Positions 34,042 through 43,061 of a stretch of DNA of 60,804 nt are shown here, one piece after another. The position numbers were made by a program, and so were the translations under genes. Positions within the stretch are counted from its first letter, which is position 1. The number at the start of each line of letters is the position of its first letter. The DNA is from an uncultured Acetatifactor sp. (lineage in GTDB: Bacteria; Bacillota; Clostridia; Lachnospirales; Lachnospiraceae): contig CAKRRS010000007.1 of the NCBI GenBank assembly GCA_934394665.1, positions 1 to 60,804 on the forward strand, given 5' to 3'. The notes below the pieces were generated by a model. It was not told the DNA's origin, ran no database searches, and saw nothing but the letters and a program-made list of their open reading frames with translations.

Positions 34042-34746
34042 ATGCTGGAAATCAAAGACTTGTATGTGAATTATGGAAACCTTCAGATCATCCAGGGAGT
34101 GTCCATGACAGTAAAAGATGGAGAAATGATTTCCCTGGTGGGTTCGAATGGCGCCGGAAAAACCACATTGCTGAAAGCGATTTCGGGTATCAAAAGCGTG
34201 AATAGCGGAAGCATTCTCTTTGATGGCGTGGAGCTCACCAAACTGAGTGCACCGAAGATTGTGGAACAGGGAGTGGTGCAGGTACCGGAAGGCAGAAAGC
34301 TTTTTCCGGATATGTCTGTACAGGAGAATCTGGAACTGGGATCTTACCTGAAAGGACCGAAGGCAAAGAGAAAAGATACTTTAGAATATGTCTATACCAT
34401 GATGCCGGATCTGAAGATCAAAGCAAAACAGCCGGCAGGATCCCTGTCAGGAGGACAGCAACAGATGGTTGCCATCGGACGCGGATTAATGAGCTGTCCT
34501 AAGATGTTGATCTTTGATGAACCTTCGATCGGCTTATCTCCGCTACTGACTGACATTATGTTTGACATTATTGCAAAAGTAAAAGCAGATGGCGTTACGA
34601 TCATGTTGGTGGAGCAGAATGTACAGAATGCATTAAAGCTTGCGGACAGGGGCTATGTTCTGGAACAGGGCAAGATCGCCATGGAAGGAAAGGCAGCAGA
34701 TCTTCTGCAGAACGAAGATTTGAAGAAAGCATATCTGGGAATGTAA
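34042..34746 (+). CDS. ABC transporter ATPase (LivF-like)
   Basis: A 234-residue ATPase from ATG 34042, chosen because GGGAGGA sits 5-6 bases upstream and LEIKDLYVNYGN is the normal start; an earlier TTG (34006) has no ribosome site. Walker A GSNGAGKTT, signature LSGGQQQMVAIGRGL and Walker B KMLIFDEPSIGL are intact, with the LivF-type VPEGRKLFPDMSVQENL. Completes the five-part HAAT transporter. Confidence 0.92.
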   Translation: MLEIKDLYVNYGNLQIIQGVSMTVKDGEMISLVGSNGAGKTTLLKAISGIKSVNSGSILFDGVELTKLSAPKIVEQGVVQVPEGRKLFPDMSVQENLELGSYLKGPKAKRKDTLEYVYTMMPDLKIKAKQPAGSLSGGQQQMVAIGRGLMSCPKMLIFDEPSIGLSPLLTDIMFDIIAKVKADGVTIMLVEQNVQNALKLADRGYVLEQGKIAMEGKAADLLQNEDLKKAYLGM

Positions 34747-34776
34747 CAGAAGAAAACTAGGACAGGAGGCGTTCTT

Positions 34777-36177
34777 ATGAGTAAAGAGTTATTGATCAAA
34801 AACGGTACGGTCATATTTGAGACGGATGTACAGAAGGCAGATATCTACATCAAGGATGAAAAAATAGCTGCAATTTATGAACCGGGCGAAGCGCCGGAGA
34901 AGAACTGCGAAGTCATTGATGCAACAGGGCTGTATGTAATGCCCGGAGCGATTGATCCGCATCAGCATCTCGGACTGTATAACAGCTTCGAGGAATCCTA
35001 CAAGTACAGCACTGCAAGGGAGGTGATCGGTGGTCTGACCTCTATTGTGGAATATCACAGAGGCAAGGGAAATTATTTTGATACAGTGGCGGAGGAAATC
35101 GCAATCGGTGAGAAGAATTCGCTGGTGGATTTTGGTATCTCCTTGGGATTATGTGCAAAAAAACACATGACAGAATTGGAAGATTATGTTACCAAACTGG
35201 GAATCACCTCCTTTAAGTTTTTCTTTGATAAACAGGATATTGCCCATACATTTTACGGAATTCCCGAAGAAGAGGCCATGAAGTTAGACAAGGCAGATCT
35301 GTATTATGTGATTAAAAAACTGCATGAGATCGATCCGAAGCTTCTCTTATGTATTCACTGTGAGGATCCGGATATGTTCCGGGCTTTTCTGAAGGAGCAG
35401 CAAAAACAGCACCCTGACGCAACGGGAATCGAAGCCTGGGATGCCGGAAGACCGGATTTCGTGGAGAGTAACTGTGTGGCAGGCGCGATGCTGATCAATG
35501 CAGAATTAAACGGTAACATTTATATCGTACATACCTCAGCCAAGAAGACCCTCGATGTGTACCGCGCATTATCCGAAAATATCGATTGCGGCCAGGTAAC
35601 GATCGAGACTTGTCCCCAGTATCTGTTGTTAGATAAAACGGCAGGAATGGATGCCAAGGTCAATCCCGCGCTCCATACCAAGACAGATAACGAAGCACTC
35701 TGGGAGGGCATCCGTAACGGCATCGTGAAGACAATCGGTACAGATAACGTGCCAGTAACAAGAGCACAGAAATATACCAGAAACGGCAAACATGCGGATA
35801 CGCTGTGGGATGTCTGGGTAGGATTTTCCGGACAGGGCATCGCCATGCCGGCGCTGATCAGCGAAGGCTACCTGAAGAGAGGAATTCCTCTTACTACGAT
35901 TGCACAGGTATTGAGTACCAACACAGCGAAAGTATTCAATCTCCCCGACAAAGGATCCATCAAGGTAGGAAAGGATGCAGACCTTGCACTCATAGATATG
36001 AATTGGGAGAGGACGATCACACCGGAATTGTACGGTTGCTCTGATTTCTCCATTTATGACGGCATGAGCTTTAAAGGCTGGCCCAGATATACCATCGGAC
36101 GTGGTGAAATTTTACAGAAGGATGGCGTGGTGTTAGCAAAGCCGGGACGCGGAAAATATTTAAAAAGAAGTATCTAA
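34777..36177 (+). CDS. Hydantoinase/dihydropyrimidinase-like cyclic amidohydrolase
   Basis: A 466-residue binuclear metal hydrolase that opens cyclic amide rings. The metal ligands of the family are present: H62 and H64 (DPHQH), carbamylated-lysine candidate K147 (ITSFKFFF), H194 (CIHCED), H252 (YIVHTSA) and D323 (IGTDNVP). Length is typical. The loop after GGLTSIVEY differs from standard dihydropyrimidinases, so the ring could be a hydantoin, dihydropyrimidine, allantoin or related compound. It follows the transporter ATPases and precedes a carbon-nitrogen hydrolase, giving a two-step path: ring opening, then hydrolysis of the N-carbamoyl or amide product. Confidence 0.85.
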   Translation: MSKELLIKNGTVIFETDVQKADIYIKDEKIAAIYEPGEAPEKNCEVIDATGLYVMPGAIDPHQHLGLYNSFEESYKYSTAREVIGGLTSIVEYHRGKGNYFDTVAEEIAIGEKNSLVDFGISLGLCAKKHMTELEDYVTKLGITSFKFFFDKQDIAHTFYGIPEEEAMKLDKADLYYVIKKLHEIDPKLLLCIHCEDPDMFRAFLKEQQKQHPDATGIEAWDAGRPDFVESNCVAGAMLINAELNGNIYIVHTSAKKTLDVYRALSENIDCGQVTIETCPQYLLLDKTAGMDAKVNPALHTKTDNEALWEGIRNGIVKTIGTDNVPVTRAQKYTRNGKHADTLWDVWVGFSGQGIAMPALISEGYLKRGIPLTTIAQVLSTNTAKVFNLPDKGSIKVGKDADLALIDMNWERTITPELYGCSDFSIYDGMSFKGWPRYTIGRGEILQKDGVVLAKPGRGKYLKRSI

Positions 36178-36205
36178 GGTGTGTTTCACAGGAAAGGAGT
36201 CGGCT

Positions 36206-37123
36206 ATGAAGGTGAAAGTATTGGGAATCCAACCGGGAACGGTAACGGATGGAATGACAAATGAAGAATATGTAGAGCGGCAGATTGCATTTATGGAAGA
36301 CCTTGTAGAACAGGAAAAACCTTATCTGGTGGCATTTCCGGAGATGATGACCGGAATCTATTTTGGCATGGTAAGAGAAAAAAAGTGGTTTCAGTATGCA
36401 GAGGACTTCCTCACAGGACCCACGACAACGAAAATGCTGGAAGAGTCACGGAAACTGAACATACATATTGCGTATTCCCTGTTTGAAAAGACTGTGGAGA
36501 ACGGCAAGGAAGTGTATTACAACACAATGGGTCTGATCTCTCCGGTGCGCGGTGTGATCGGAAGATACCGTAAAATTCATATTCCGGGAGGAGATATCCG
36601 CTATAACCCGGTTTATGAAAAATACTATTTCAATTCCGGTGACAAGCTTCCGGTCTTCGAACTGGACAATGGCGTAAAAATTGCTATGCTGATCTGCTAT
36701 GACAGATCGTTCCCAGAGGTATGGAGATCTTATTACCTTCAGGGGGCACAGATCATTGTGGCGGCGACCTGTACCATGGGACTGCGTTCCGATATGTTTA
36801 TTACAGAATTGCAGACCAGGGCATTGGAATCCCATGCATTTGTGATTGCACTGAACAGAGCGGGGGACGAGAAGGTGGAGAATGAGCCGGTTGCAAGACA
36901 CCATTTTGGAAAATCCTTCATCGCCAATCCGCTGGGTAATCTGGTCGTGGAGCCTCTGGGGGACGAAGCCTGGAGGTATGTGACCTCGGAACTGGATCTG
37001 GACGAAGTCACCTATGCAAGAGGCAGATTAAACTGGCAGAGAGACCGTCATCCGGAATTATATGGTATGGTCTCGGATCCGAACTTTGCACCGAAAGGAT
37101 TGATCTTCGAAAAAGGATTCTAA
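36206..37123 (+). CDS. Carbon-nitrogen hydrolase (N-carbamoylase/beta-ureidopropionase-like)
   Basis: A 305-residue nitrilase-superfamily enzyme. The catalytic Glu-Lys-Cys triad is E46 (FPEMMTG), K123 (GRYRKIHIPGGD) and C164 (LICYDRSFPE). ATG 36206 follows AAAGGAGT, so the earlier in-frame ATG at 36179 is not used. In this setting it would release ammonia, and carbon dioxide if the substrate is N-carbamoylated, after the upstream enzyme opens the ring. A plain amidase is possible. Confidence 0.85.
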   Translation: MKVKVLGIQPGTVTDGMTNEEYVERQIAFMEDLVEQEKPYLVAFPEMMTGIYFGMVREKKWFQYAEDFLTGPTTTKMLEESRKLNIHIAYSLFEKTVENGKEVYYNTMGLISPVRGVIGRYRKIHIPGGDIRYNPVYEKYYFNSGDKLPVFELDNGVKIAMLICYDRSFPEVWRSYYLQGAQIIVAATCTMGLRSDMFITELQTRALESHAFVIALNRAGDEKVENEPVARHHFGKSFIANPLGNLVVEPLGDEAWRYVTSELDLDEVTYARGRLNWQRDRHPELYGMVSDPNFAPKGLIFEKGF

Positions 37124-37150
37124 CAGACGAAACAATGAAGAGAGGTGATC

Positions 37151-38572
37151 GTGTTGACGGCACAGCAGAGTAAAAATTTCATGAAATATGCAGCAAATCT
37201 GATCATAGCAGCGATTCTTATGGCAGCAGTGCTGTTGCTTCCGATGGATTTCGGACTGACAAGAGAAGCAGTGGAATATCTGGCAATTCTGGTGGCTATG
37301 GTATTTATGCTGATCACAGGAGTATTTGATGAACATATTGTAATATTGGCAACGCTTGCCATGTGCGTCATTCTGAAGGTCGCCTCTTTTTCCACGATTT
37401 TTTCGGCATATTCCGGAACAACGATGTGGATGGTACTGACGATTCTGCCGATTACGGTGGTCATACAAAAAAGCGGTCTGATGAGCCGCATCGCCCTGTA
37501 TCTGCTGAAAGCATTTCCCTGTTCGTACCGGTGGCAGCTGTTTGCACTTTCCTTGTCTTCCATGGTGATCAGCCCACTGATTCCCAGTACGACGGCGAAA
37601 TCCAGTCTGCTGGCATCCCTTACGGCTTCGGTAGCGGACAAAATGAAACTGGAAAAACAGAGCAAACCGCTAACCGGAATTTTCCTGGCGGTATTTATCA
37701 ACGGTCCCAGCATGGGACATATTTTCCTAAGCGGTTCGGTGCAGGCACTTCTGGTCGTGGGCATGATGCCGGAGGAGATGGCAACCAGATTTTCCTGGAT
37801 TGGGTGGCTTGCCGCGGCTTCGGTATGGGCGGTAGTGGCATTTCTACTGATCTATGTGGTGCTGCTTCTGTTGTACCATCCCAAGCAGCCGGTGAGTCTG
37901 ACCAAAGAGGAAATCAATCAGATGATCGCGGACATGGGGCACATCTCCGGAACAGAAAAGCTGACAGCTGTGTTGATGATTGTCACGCTACTCGGCTGGA
38001 TCACGAAGAGCTGGACCGGAATTCCGGAATGTATTTTTGCTATCTTTACTTATGCCGTGTTGTATACTGCAGGTGCCATCTCCAAGAAAGAGTTCCGGGC
38101 AGAGGTTCCATGGGATGTATGGATCTATGTGGGTGGAATCGTCTGTGTGGCAAGTCTGTTCACAACGCTGGGCATCGATACCTGGCTTGCGGGGGTCATG
38201 GAACCCATGGTCAGGGTGATTACCTGTAATCCCATCGTGTATATCGCCGCTCTGGTATTGATTGTGTATGCCTTCCGCGTATTCATTGTGTCCTCGATTG
38301 CGACGGTGACGATCTTCTATGTGGTATTCGCGACAACGGCATATCAGCTGCTGGGAATCAGCCCGTTTATCACCGGCTTCCTGATCATTGGCGCTTCCAA
38401 GTCCTGGCCGACGGAATATACGAATACGAATTATGTGACTGCGGAAGCCATCGTAGGGAAAGATGCGGTACGGTTCAGGGATGCGCAGATAATGTCACAT
38501 ATTTATATTTTAATTACAATTGTCGCTGCGATCCTCAGTATCCCTTTCTGGAAACTGATTGGATTAATGTAG
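37151..38572 (+). CDS. SLC13/DASS-type membrane transporter
   Basis: About 474 residues with 11-12 hydrophobic spans and the divalent anion:sodium symporter features PLIPSTTAKSSL and, near the C-terminus, SSIATVTIFYVVF with GASKSWPTEYTN. DASS proteins move dicarboxylates, sulfate or organic acids. The strong GAGGTGATC ribosome site means the start is GTG 37151 or TTG 37154 rather than the upstream GTG 37145. Placed after the hydrolases, it may carry the acid product or a co-substrate; the ion and direction cannot be read. Confidence 0.8.
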   Translation: MLTAQQSKNFMKYAANLIIAAILMAAVLLLPMDFGLTREAVEYLAILVAMVFMLITGVFDEHIVILATLAMCVILKVASFSTIFSAYSGTTMWMVLTILPITVVIQKSGLMSRIALYLLKAFPCSYRWQLFALSLSSMVISPLIPSTTAKSSLLASLTASVADKMKLEKQSKPLTGIFLAVFINGPSMGHIFLSGSVQALLVVGMMPEEMATRFSWIGWLAAASVWAVVAFLLIYVVLLLLYHPKQPVSLTKEEINQMIADMGHISGTEKLTAVLMIVTLLGWITKSWTGIPECIFAIFTYAVLYTAGAISKKEFRAEVPWDVWIYVGGIVCVASLFTTLGIDTWLAGVMEPMVRVITCNPIVYIAALVLIVYAFRVFIVSSIATVTIFYVVFATTAYQLLGISPFITGFLIIGASKSWPTEYTNTNYVTAEAIVGKDAVRFRDAQIMSHIYILITIVAAILSIPFWKLIGLM

Positions 38573-38604
38573 GAAAAAGCAGAAGCAATTGGAAAGGAGC
38601 GAAT

Positions 38605-39240
38605 ATGGAGAATTATATTATTACAATTGCAAGAGGTTTGGGAAGCGGCGGAAGTCATGTCGGCAAAAAGTTATCGGAAACATTGGGGATTCCCTGTTAT
38701 GATACCGAGATACTGGAGATGGCTTCGGAGCTGAGCGGCATTAATGAGACCTATTTTTTTGAAGCCAATGAGAAAATCAACAAAGGACAGATCCGCATTA
38801 GAAACTCAAAGGGTGTATATACCGGGCACTTATATGCTGTCTCGGATGCAAAATATCTGTCGGATGAAAACCTGTTTAACTATCAGGCAGAGGTGATCAA
38901 AAGTCTGGCACTGGGCGGCAAACAATCCTGTATTATTATTGGAAAAGCTGCCAATAAGATTATCGGCAGCCTGAAAAATGTGGTGACCGTGAACATTCAG
39001 GCACCCATGGATGTATGTATCGGAAATATTGTCAATCGCCTGCAGATCAATACGGTAGAGGCAAAAGAAAAAATCCTGCAGACCAACAAATACCGTGCCA
39101 ATTATTACCGGTATTACACCGGTAGTGTCTGGAATGACTCCACGGAATATGATCTGACCATCAATCCCGGGGCTGTAGGAGAAGACTATGCAGCCCAGAT
39201 GATTGTGGAATATTTAAAACACAAAGGATTAATGAAGTGA
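38605..39240 (+). CDS. Cytidylate-kinase-like family protein
   Basis: A 211-residue P-loop protein. IITIARGLGSGGSHVGKKLS (residues 4-23) contains the nucleoside-kinase-type Walker A, followed by GIPCYDTEIL. Members of this group are annotated as cytidylate-kinase-like but true substrates are mostly unknown. AAAGGAGCG ribosome site. It ends the operon; the next gene is convergent, about 30 bases away. Confidence 0.8.
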   Translation: MENYIITIARGLGSGGSHVGKKLSETLGIPCYDTEILEMASELSGINETYFFEANEKINKGQIRIRNSKGVYTGHLYAVSDAKYLSDENLFNYQAEVIKSLALGGKQSCIIIGKAANKIIGSLKNVVTVNIQAPMDVCIGNIVNRLQINTVEAKEKILQTNKYRANYYRYYTGSVWNDSTEYDLTINPGAVGEDYAAQMIVEYLKHKGLMK

Positions 39241-39272
39241 TTTTGTGTGTGGGGGGAACTTCGAGCACATGC

Positions 39273-40190
39273 TTACCTTATAAAGAGATAAGCAGTATAT
39301 GCGATATACAGAAGCACACACGCAGCCCCTTCTCCACGTGTCATGCGTCTGCCGGTACGGGCAAAGACGAACAGCAATATCGTACTGATAAGCAGCAGAA
39401 TCACATCAATGACCGATTCTCCCAGGACATGCAGCGGACTAATGGCAGCAGACATACCGAGGATGAACAGGATATTGAACAGGTTAGAACCGATAGCATT
39501 ACCGAGAGCCAGACCGCTGTCTCCCTTTTTCGTGGCGACGATGGAAGTCACAAGCTCCGGAAGAGAAGTACCGATGGCAATGATCGTCAGTCCGATAAAG
39601 TTCTGGCTGACGCCGAAATTCGTTGCGATGATGCAGGCCTTGTCCACGACCAGATCTCCGCCGAAGATTACGGCCGCTAAGCCTCCGGCAATATAGATCA
39701 GACTAAGCGGAAGAGAGAGAATCTTACCGGGTTCGCCCTCTTCTCTGTTTTTCCGGGCGGAGTAGATCATGAATCCGATGTAGGCTATCATTCCCATAAG
39801 CAGAATGACACCTTCTATGCGGCTCAAAGATCCGTCGAACAGCATCAGACACAATACAAATGTCACCAGAATATTTAGCGGCATGTCGCGCCCCAGAATT
39901 TCTGTATGCGGTTGGAAGCTATGTAGAAAAGCACAGATGCCGACGACCACGAGTCCGTTAAAAATATTGGAGCCGATGACGTTGCTGATGGCGATGTCAT
40001 TGTTGCCGACCAGTGCTGCGTTGATACTGACGGAAGCCTCCGGTGCGCTGGTTCCCATGGCCACGATGGTCAGCCCGATGATAACGCTCGGTACTTTCAG
40101 AATTCCCGCCAGAGAGGAGCTTCCTTCGACGAAGAAGTCGGCGCCTTTGATTAACAGAATGAAACCTACGAGTAATAACAGATATTCCAT
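39273..40190 (-). CDS. Calcium/sodium-type cation antiporter (CaCA family)
   Basis: A 305-residue membrane protein with ten predicted spans and the two inverted alpha-repeats of CaCA exchangers: GTSAPEASVSI with NVIGSNIFNG, and GTSLPELVTSI with NAIGSNLFN. ATG at 40190 is preceded on the minus strand by GGAAGGAGAACAC; a longer frame adds 18 residues without support. A manganese-type riboswitch lies directly upstream, so manganese efflux, alone or with calcium, is a likely role. Confidence 0.88.
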   Translation of the reverse strand: MEYLLLLVGFILLIKGADFFVEGSSSLAGILKVPSVIIGLTIVAMGTSAPEASVSINAALVGNNDIAISNVIGSNIFNGLVVVGICAFLHSFQPHTEILGRDMPLNILVTFVLCLMLFDGSLSRIEGVILLMGMIAYIGFMIYSARKNREEGEPGKILSLPLSLIYIAGGLAAVIFGGDLVVDKACIIATNFGVSQNFIGLTIIAIGTSLPELVTSIVATKKGDSGLALGNAIGSNLFNILFILGMSAAISPLHVLGESVIDVILLLISTILLFVFARTGRRMTRGEGAACVLLYIAYTAYLFIR

Positions 40191-40242
40191 GTGTTCTCCT
40201 TCCCACAGACGATTCTCGCCTGCCGCTGCGGTAAAGGACGAC

Positions 40243-40389
40243 AAAAAATGAGACCTTTACCGCATCATAAATGATCGATAAAAGTCTCGTTGCTTACAAT
40301 AATAACCGGCCTTTCGGCGTGATGACGATTATCATTCCAACCGAACCCGGTGAACGGGGGATTCCGGTTGAGAACTACTCCCTCTTAAC
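40243..40389 (-). promoter_or_regulatory. yybP-ykoY (manganese) riboswitch with terminator
   Basis: On the minus strand the leader has the conserved GGGAGTAG (40375-40382) and CAACGAGAC (near 40285-40293) of the yybP-ykoY aptamer, with a P1 helix between GTTAAGAG (40382-40389) and the CTTTT of the 3' strand. That 3' strand, GAGACTTTTA (40279-40288), can instead pair with TAAAGGTCTC (40250-40259), forming a terminator followed by ATTTTTT (40243-40249). The two folds exclude each other: metal binding would stabilise P1 and allow read-through into the antiporter gene. The remaining 40390-40510 shows nothing further. Confidence 0.8.
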
Positions 40390-40510
40390 GTATGAATGTT
40401 CCTGCTTGGCTGCATCAGTAGTGAGTGACCACCCTGCTTTGCAATTAACCCGGAACAGCTATATTTTACAGGAGAAGCTTGCTGCTGTCAACGGAAGTGT
40501 TCAAATCTTG

Positions 40511-41671
40511 TCACGGTCTTAACAGGAAACTCACTGCCACCGGATCGTGATCCGAATAAGAGTATCCGGTATTCACATTCTCATAGGACAGACATTCGAT
40601 ATTGTCCGAGATGATAAAACCGTCCAGTGTCACGGTATAGGTGACACCGGGGACGTACTCCATATCAGCATTTCTTGCACTGTTCCAGAGAGCCTCCTTC
40701 TCGTCCTGAGGCAGCAGATCCAGGCAGAAGGAAAAATGTTCCGGAAGTTCTGCTCTGGGGAAAGGAAACGCCCAGGATTCACAGTTCTCGGTATCTTCTT
40801 CGGAAGCCTTCAGATCGTGGTTGAAATCACCACCGCAGATGACATAATTACCGGCTTTGTATTCTTTTGCCATATCGTTACACAGCATCTCGATCTGACC
40901 TTTACGGATAGCATCGCTGTTGCCGTAGGCAGACATATGCAGGTTAAAAATTACCAGTTCTTTGCCGTTATCTACCGGAATCCGGGAGATACTGTAGCAG
41001 CGGTCCAGATCAAAGAATTTGCTGAACGAGGTGGAGATCGGGAAGCTCCTGCGCAGGGCGCTTGTTACCGGATATTTGGAAAATAAGCCGAGACCCGATT
41101 TGCTGCTGCCGTGGGGCTGTGTCAGCGGATAGAACAGGAAAGCAGAGTCATAATTCTGTGCAAATACCGTAGTGTATTCGGACAGACTGCCTCGTAGCAT
41201 ATCGTATTCATTGATATGATAGCTTCGGGTGGAATCCAGGTCGATCTCCTGGATCAGTGCAAAATCAGGATCCAGGGAAGCTACCAGCTCTCCGACGCCG
41301 TTAATGGCATACTCCACGGTCTCCGGACTTTCCGCCCAGGAAGAAGTACCGCCGTCCATGAAGAAGCTGAAGTTCGGCAGATAGGCGCCGAAGCCGATGT
41401 TGTAGGTCAGTGCGGAATATTCCGTGTCCGTGGACAGGACAGCTTCGCCCGCTGCCTGTGCGTTATCGGTCGCAGTCGTATCGCCGGGGACGACAGTACC
41501 CTTGGCAGCTGTATCGTCAGCCGGTGCCTCCACCACCAGCTCCTGATTATCCTCGATGCGGTGATAACTCACCAAGAGATAGACAAGATACGCAGCCACT
41601 ACCAGGACAAGAACTCCCAGCACGATTCCTATGATTTTCAGTAACGTTTTGAATATTGTTTTCTTTTTCAT
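40511..41671 (-). CDS. Membrane-anchored endonuclease/exonuclease/phosphatase family protein
   Basis: A 386-residue protein. One N-terminal membrane helix (residues 10-35) anchors it with the enzyme outside. A low-complexity linker (about 50-85) leads to an EEP fold: QEIDLD metal glutamate, CGGDFNHD and the C-terminal SDHDPVAVSFL catalytic histidine. The family includes nucleases, phosphodiesterases and inositol or sphingolipid phosphatases; substrate is unknown. It is upstream of the antiporter on the same strand, but the riboswitch lies between them. Confidence 0.8.
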   Translation of the reverse strand: MKKKTIFKTLLKIIGIVLGVLVLVVAAYLVYLLVSYHRIEDNQELVVEAPADDTAAKGTVVPGDTTATDNAQAAGEAVLSTDTEYSALTYNIGFGAYLPNFSFFMDGGTSSWAESPETVEYAINGVGELVASLDPDFALIQEIDLDSTRSYHINEYDMLRGSLSEYTTVFAQNYDSAFLFYPLTQPHGSSKSGLGLFSKYPVTSALRRSFPISTSFSKFFDLDRCYSISRIPVDNGKELVIFNLHMSAYGNSDAIRKGQIEMLCNDMAKEYKAGNYVICGGDFNHDLKASEEDTENCESWAFPFPRAELPEHFSFCLDLLPQDEKEALWNSARNADMEYVPGVTYTVTLDGFIISDNIECLSYENVNTGYSYSDHDPVAVSFLLRP

Positions 41672-41732
41672 AGCTTCATTCTAACAAGGCTTTCCCGAAG
41701 TTGCAACAGGGGAGGCAGAGGAAATATTTTAT

Positions 41733-41761
41733 TTGTTATTTAAATATGATTATGCTAAAAT
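41733..41761 (+). promoter_or_regulatory. Promoter of the mannonate-dehydratase-like gene
   Basis: TTGTTA (41733-41738), 17-base spacer and extended -10, TGC TAAAAT (41756-41761). Confidence 0.6.
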
Positions 41762-41839
41762 ACAGACGGACGATATTTGGCATCAAAGCTTATAAAAGGA
41801 ATCAATTCGTACCGGAAGGGTACAGAACGGAGGAATTTT

Positions 41840-43054
41840 ATGAGTGAAATTGTAATCAGAGATGTGAAAGCTTTTGTGACGGCTCCCAGAGGGATCAACC
41901 TGGTGGTGGTCAAAGTAGAAACATCGGAGCCGGAGCTCTGCGGCTACGGCTGCGCCACCTTCACGTGGAGGCATAAGGCGGTGGTGACGGCAATCGAGGA
42001 GTATTTAAAGCCTCTTTTCGTCGGGAAAAATGTACAGAATATCCAGGAAATCTGGCAGTCTATGATGGGAAGCTCCTATTGGAGGAACAGTGCGGTATTG
42101 AACAATGCCATGTCCGGAGTAGATGAAGCATTGTGGGATATCAAGGGCAAGCTGGCAGGGATGCCGGTGTACGATCTGCTTGGGGGAAAATGCAGAGAGG
42201 GAATTGCTGTGTACCGACATGCGGATGGAAGTTCCTGGGAAGAGGTCAAGGACTGTATTTACAGTTATGTGGAAGAGGGATACCGGTATATTCGCTGTCA
42301 GATGGGACTTTACGGCGGCAATCTGGGCAAAAACCAGCGCCTGGTAAGACCGGAAAATGCACCGGACGGTGCCTACTATGATCCACGGCTGTATATGCAG
42401 AGTGTTATAGATCTGATGGACAAGGTGCGTACGGAATTCGGGTGGAACCTGGAGATCATGCATGATGTCCATGAGAGATTATCTTTGGTGGATACCCTGG
42501 CATTTGCCAAGGAGTTGGAACCGTTCAAATTATTCTTTCTGGAAGACTGCGTGAGACCGGACCAGGGAGAATATCTGAGATATCTGAGAGAGCAGACGAG
42601 TGTACCCCTTGCAATCGGTGAATTGTTTACCAATCAGACGGAATGGAGAACGATCATTCAGAACCAGTGGATCGATTTCATCCGGGTACATTTAAGCGAT
42701 ATCGGAGGTATCACTCCGGCTGTCAGACTGGCACATTTTGCAGATGTATATCAGGTGCGAACCGCATGGCATGGTCCGAATGATCTGTCGCCGATCGGAA
42801 TGGCGGCTCAGATGCATTTAGATCTTGCGATGCCTAATTTTGGTATTCAGGAATTCTCCGGCTTCGATGAAGCGGAACAGGAAGTATTCCCCGGATGCCC
42901 GCAGGTAAGGAACGGATACGCATATCTGAGCGGGGCACCGGGATTGGGCACCGGATTCGATGAAAAGGCCGCTGCCCGTTACCCGGCAAATGAAAATGTT
43001 GATTTTGGCTGGATGTTCAGCAGACTTCCGGACGGAACACCGGTCAGACCATGA
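41840..43054 (+). CDS. Enolase-superfamily sugar-acid dehydratase (ManD/RspA-like)
   Basis: A 404-residue enzyme of the mannonate dehydratase subgroup. ATG 41840 is set by CGGAGG 6 bases upstream. The barrel shows the metal-binding series D (MHDVHERL), E (FFLEDCVRPDQ) and E (PLAIGELFTN), with the ManD-type TAWHGPNDLSPIG histidine loop. ManD enzymes dehydrate D-mannonate or D-gluconate to 2-keto-3-deoxygluconate; many relatives have low activity or regulatory roles, so substrate is uncertain. It precedes a sensor kinase by 7 bases, linking it to the sugar regulon downstream. Confidence 0.85.
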   Translation: MSEIVIRDVKAFVTAPRGINLVVVKVETSEPELCGYGCATFTWRHKAVVTAIEEYLKPLFVGKNVQNIQEIWQSMMGSSYWRNSAVLNNAMSGVDEALWDIKGKLAGMPVYDLLGGKCREGIAVYRHADGSSWEEVKDCIYSYVEEGYRYIRCQMGLYGGNLGKNQRLVRPENAPDGAYYDPRLYMQSVIDLMDKVRTEFGWNLEIMHDVHERLSLVDTLAFAKELEPFKLFFLEDCVRPDQGEYLRYLREQTSVPLAIGELFTNQTEWRTIIQNQWIDFIRVHLSDIGGITPAVRLAHFADVYQVRTAWHGPNDLSPIGMAAQMHLDLAMPNFGIQEFSGFDEAEQEVFPGCPQVRNGYAYLSGAPGLGTGFDEKAAARYPANENVDFGWMFSRLPDGTPVRP

Positions 43055-43061
43055 TAAGAAT

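Noticed and set aside
37363..38229. 288-codon plus-strand frame within the SLC13-type gene
   Set aside because: Alternate-frame shadow; Gly/Cys/His-rich composition and no membrane pattern.
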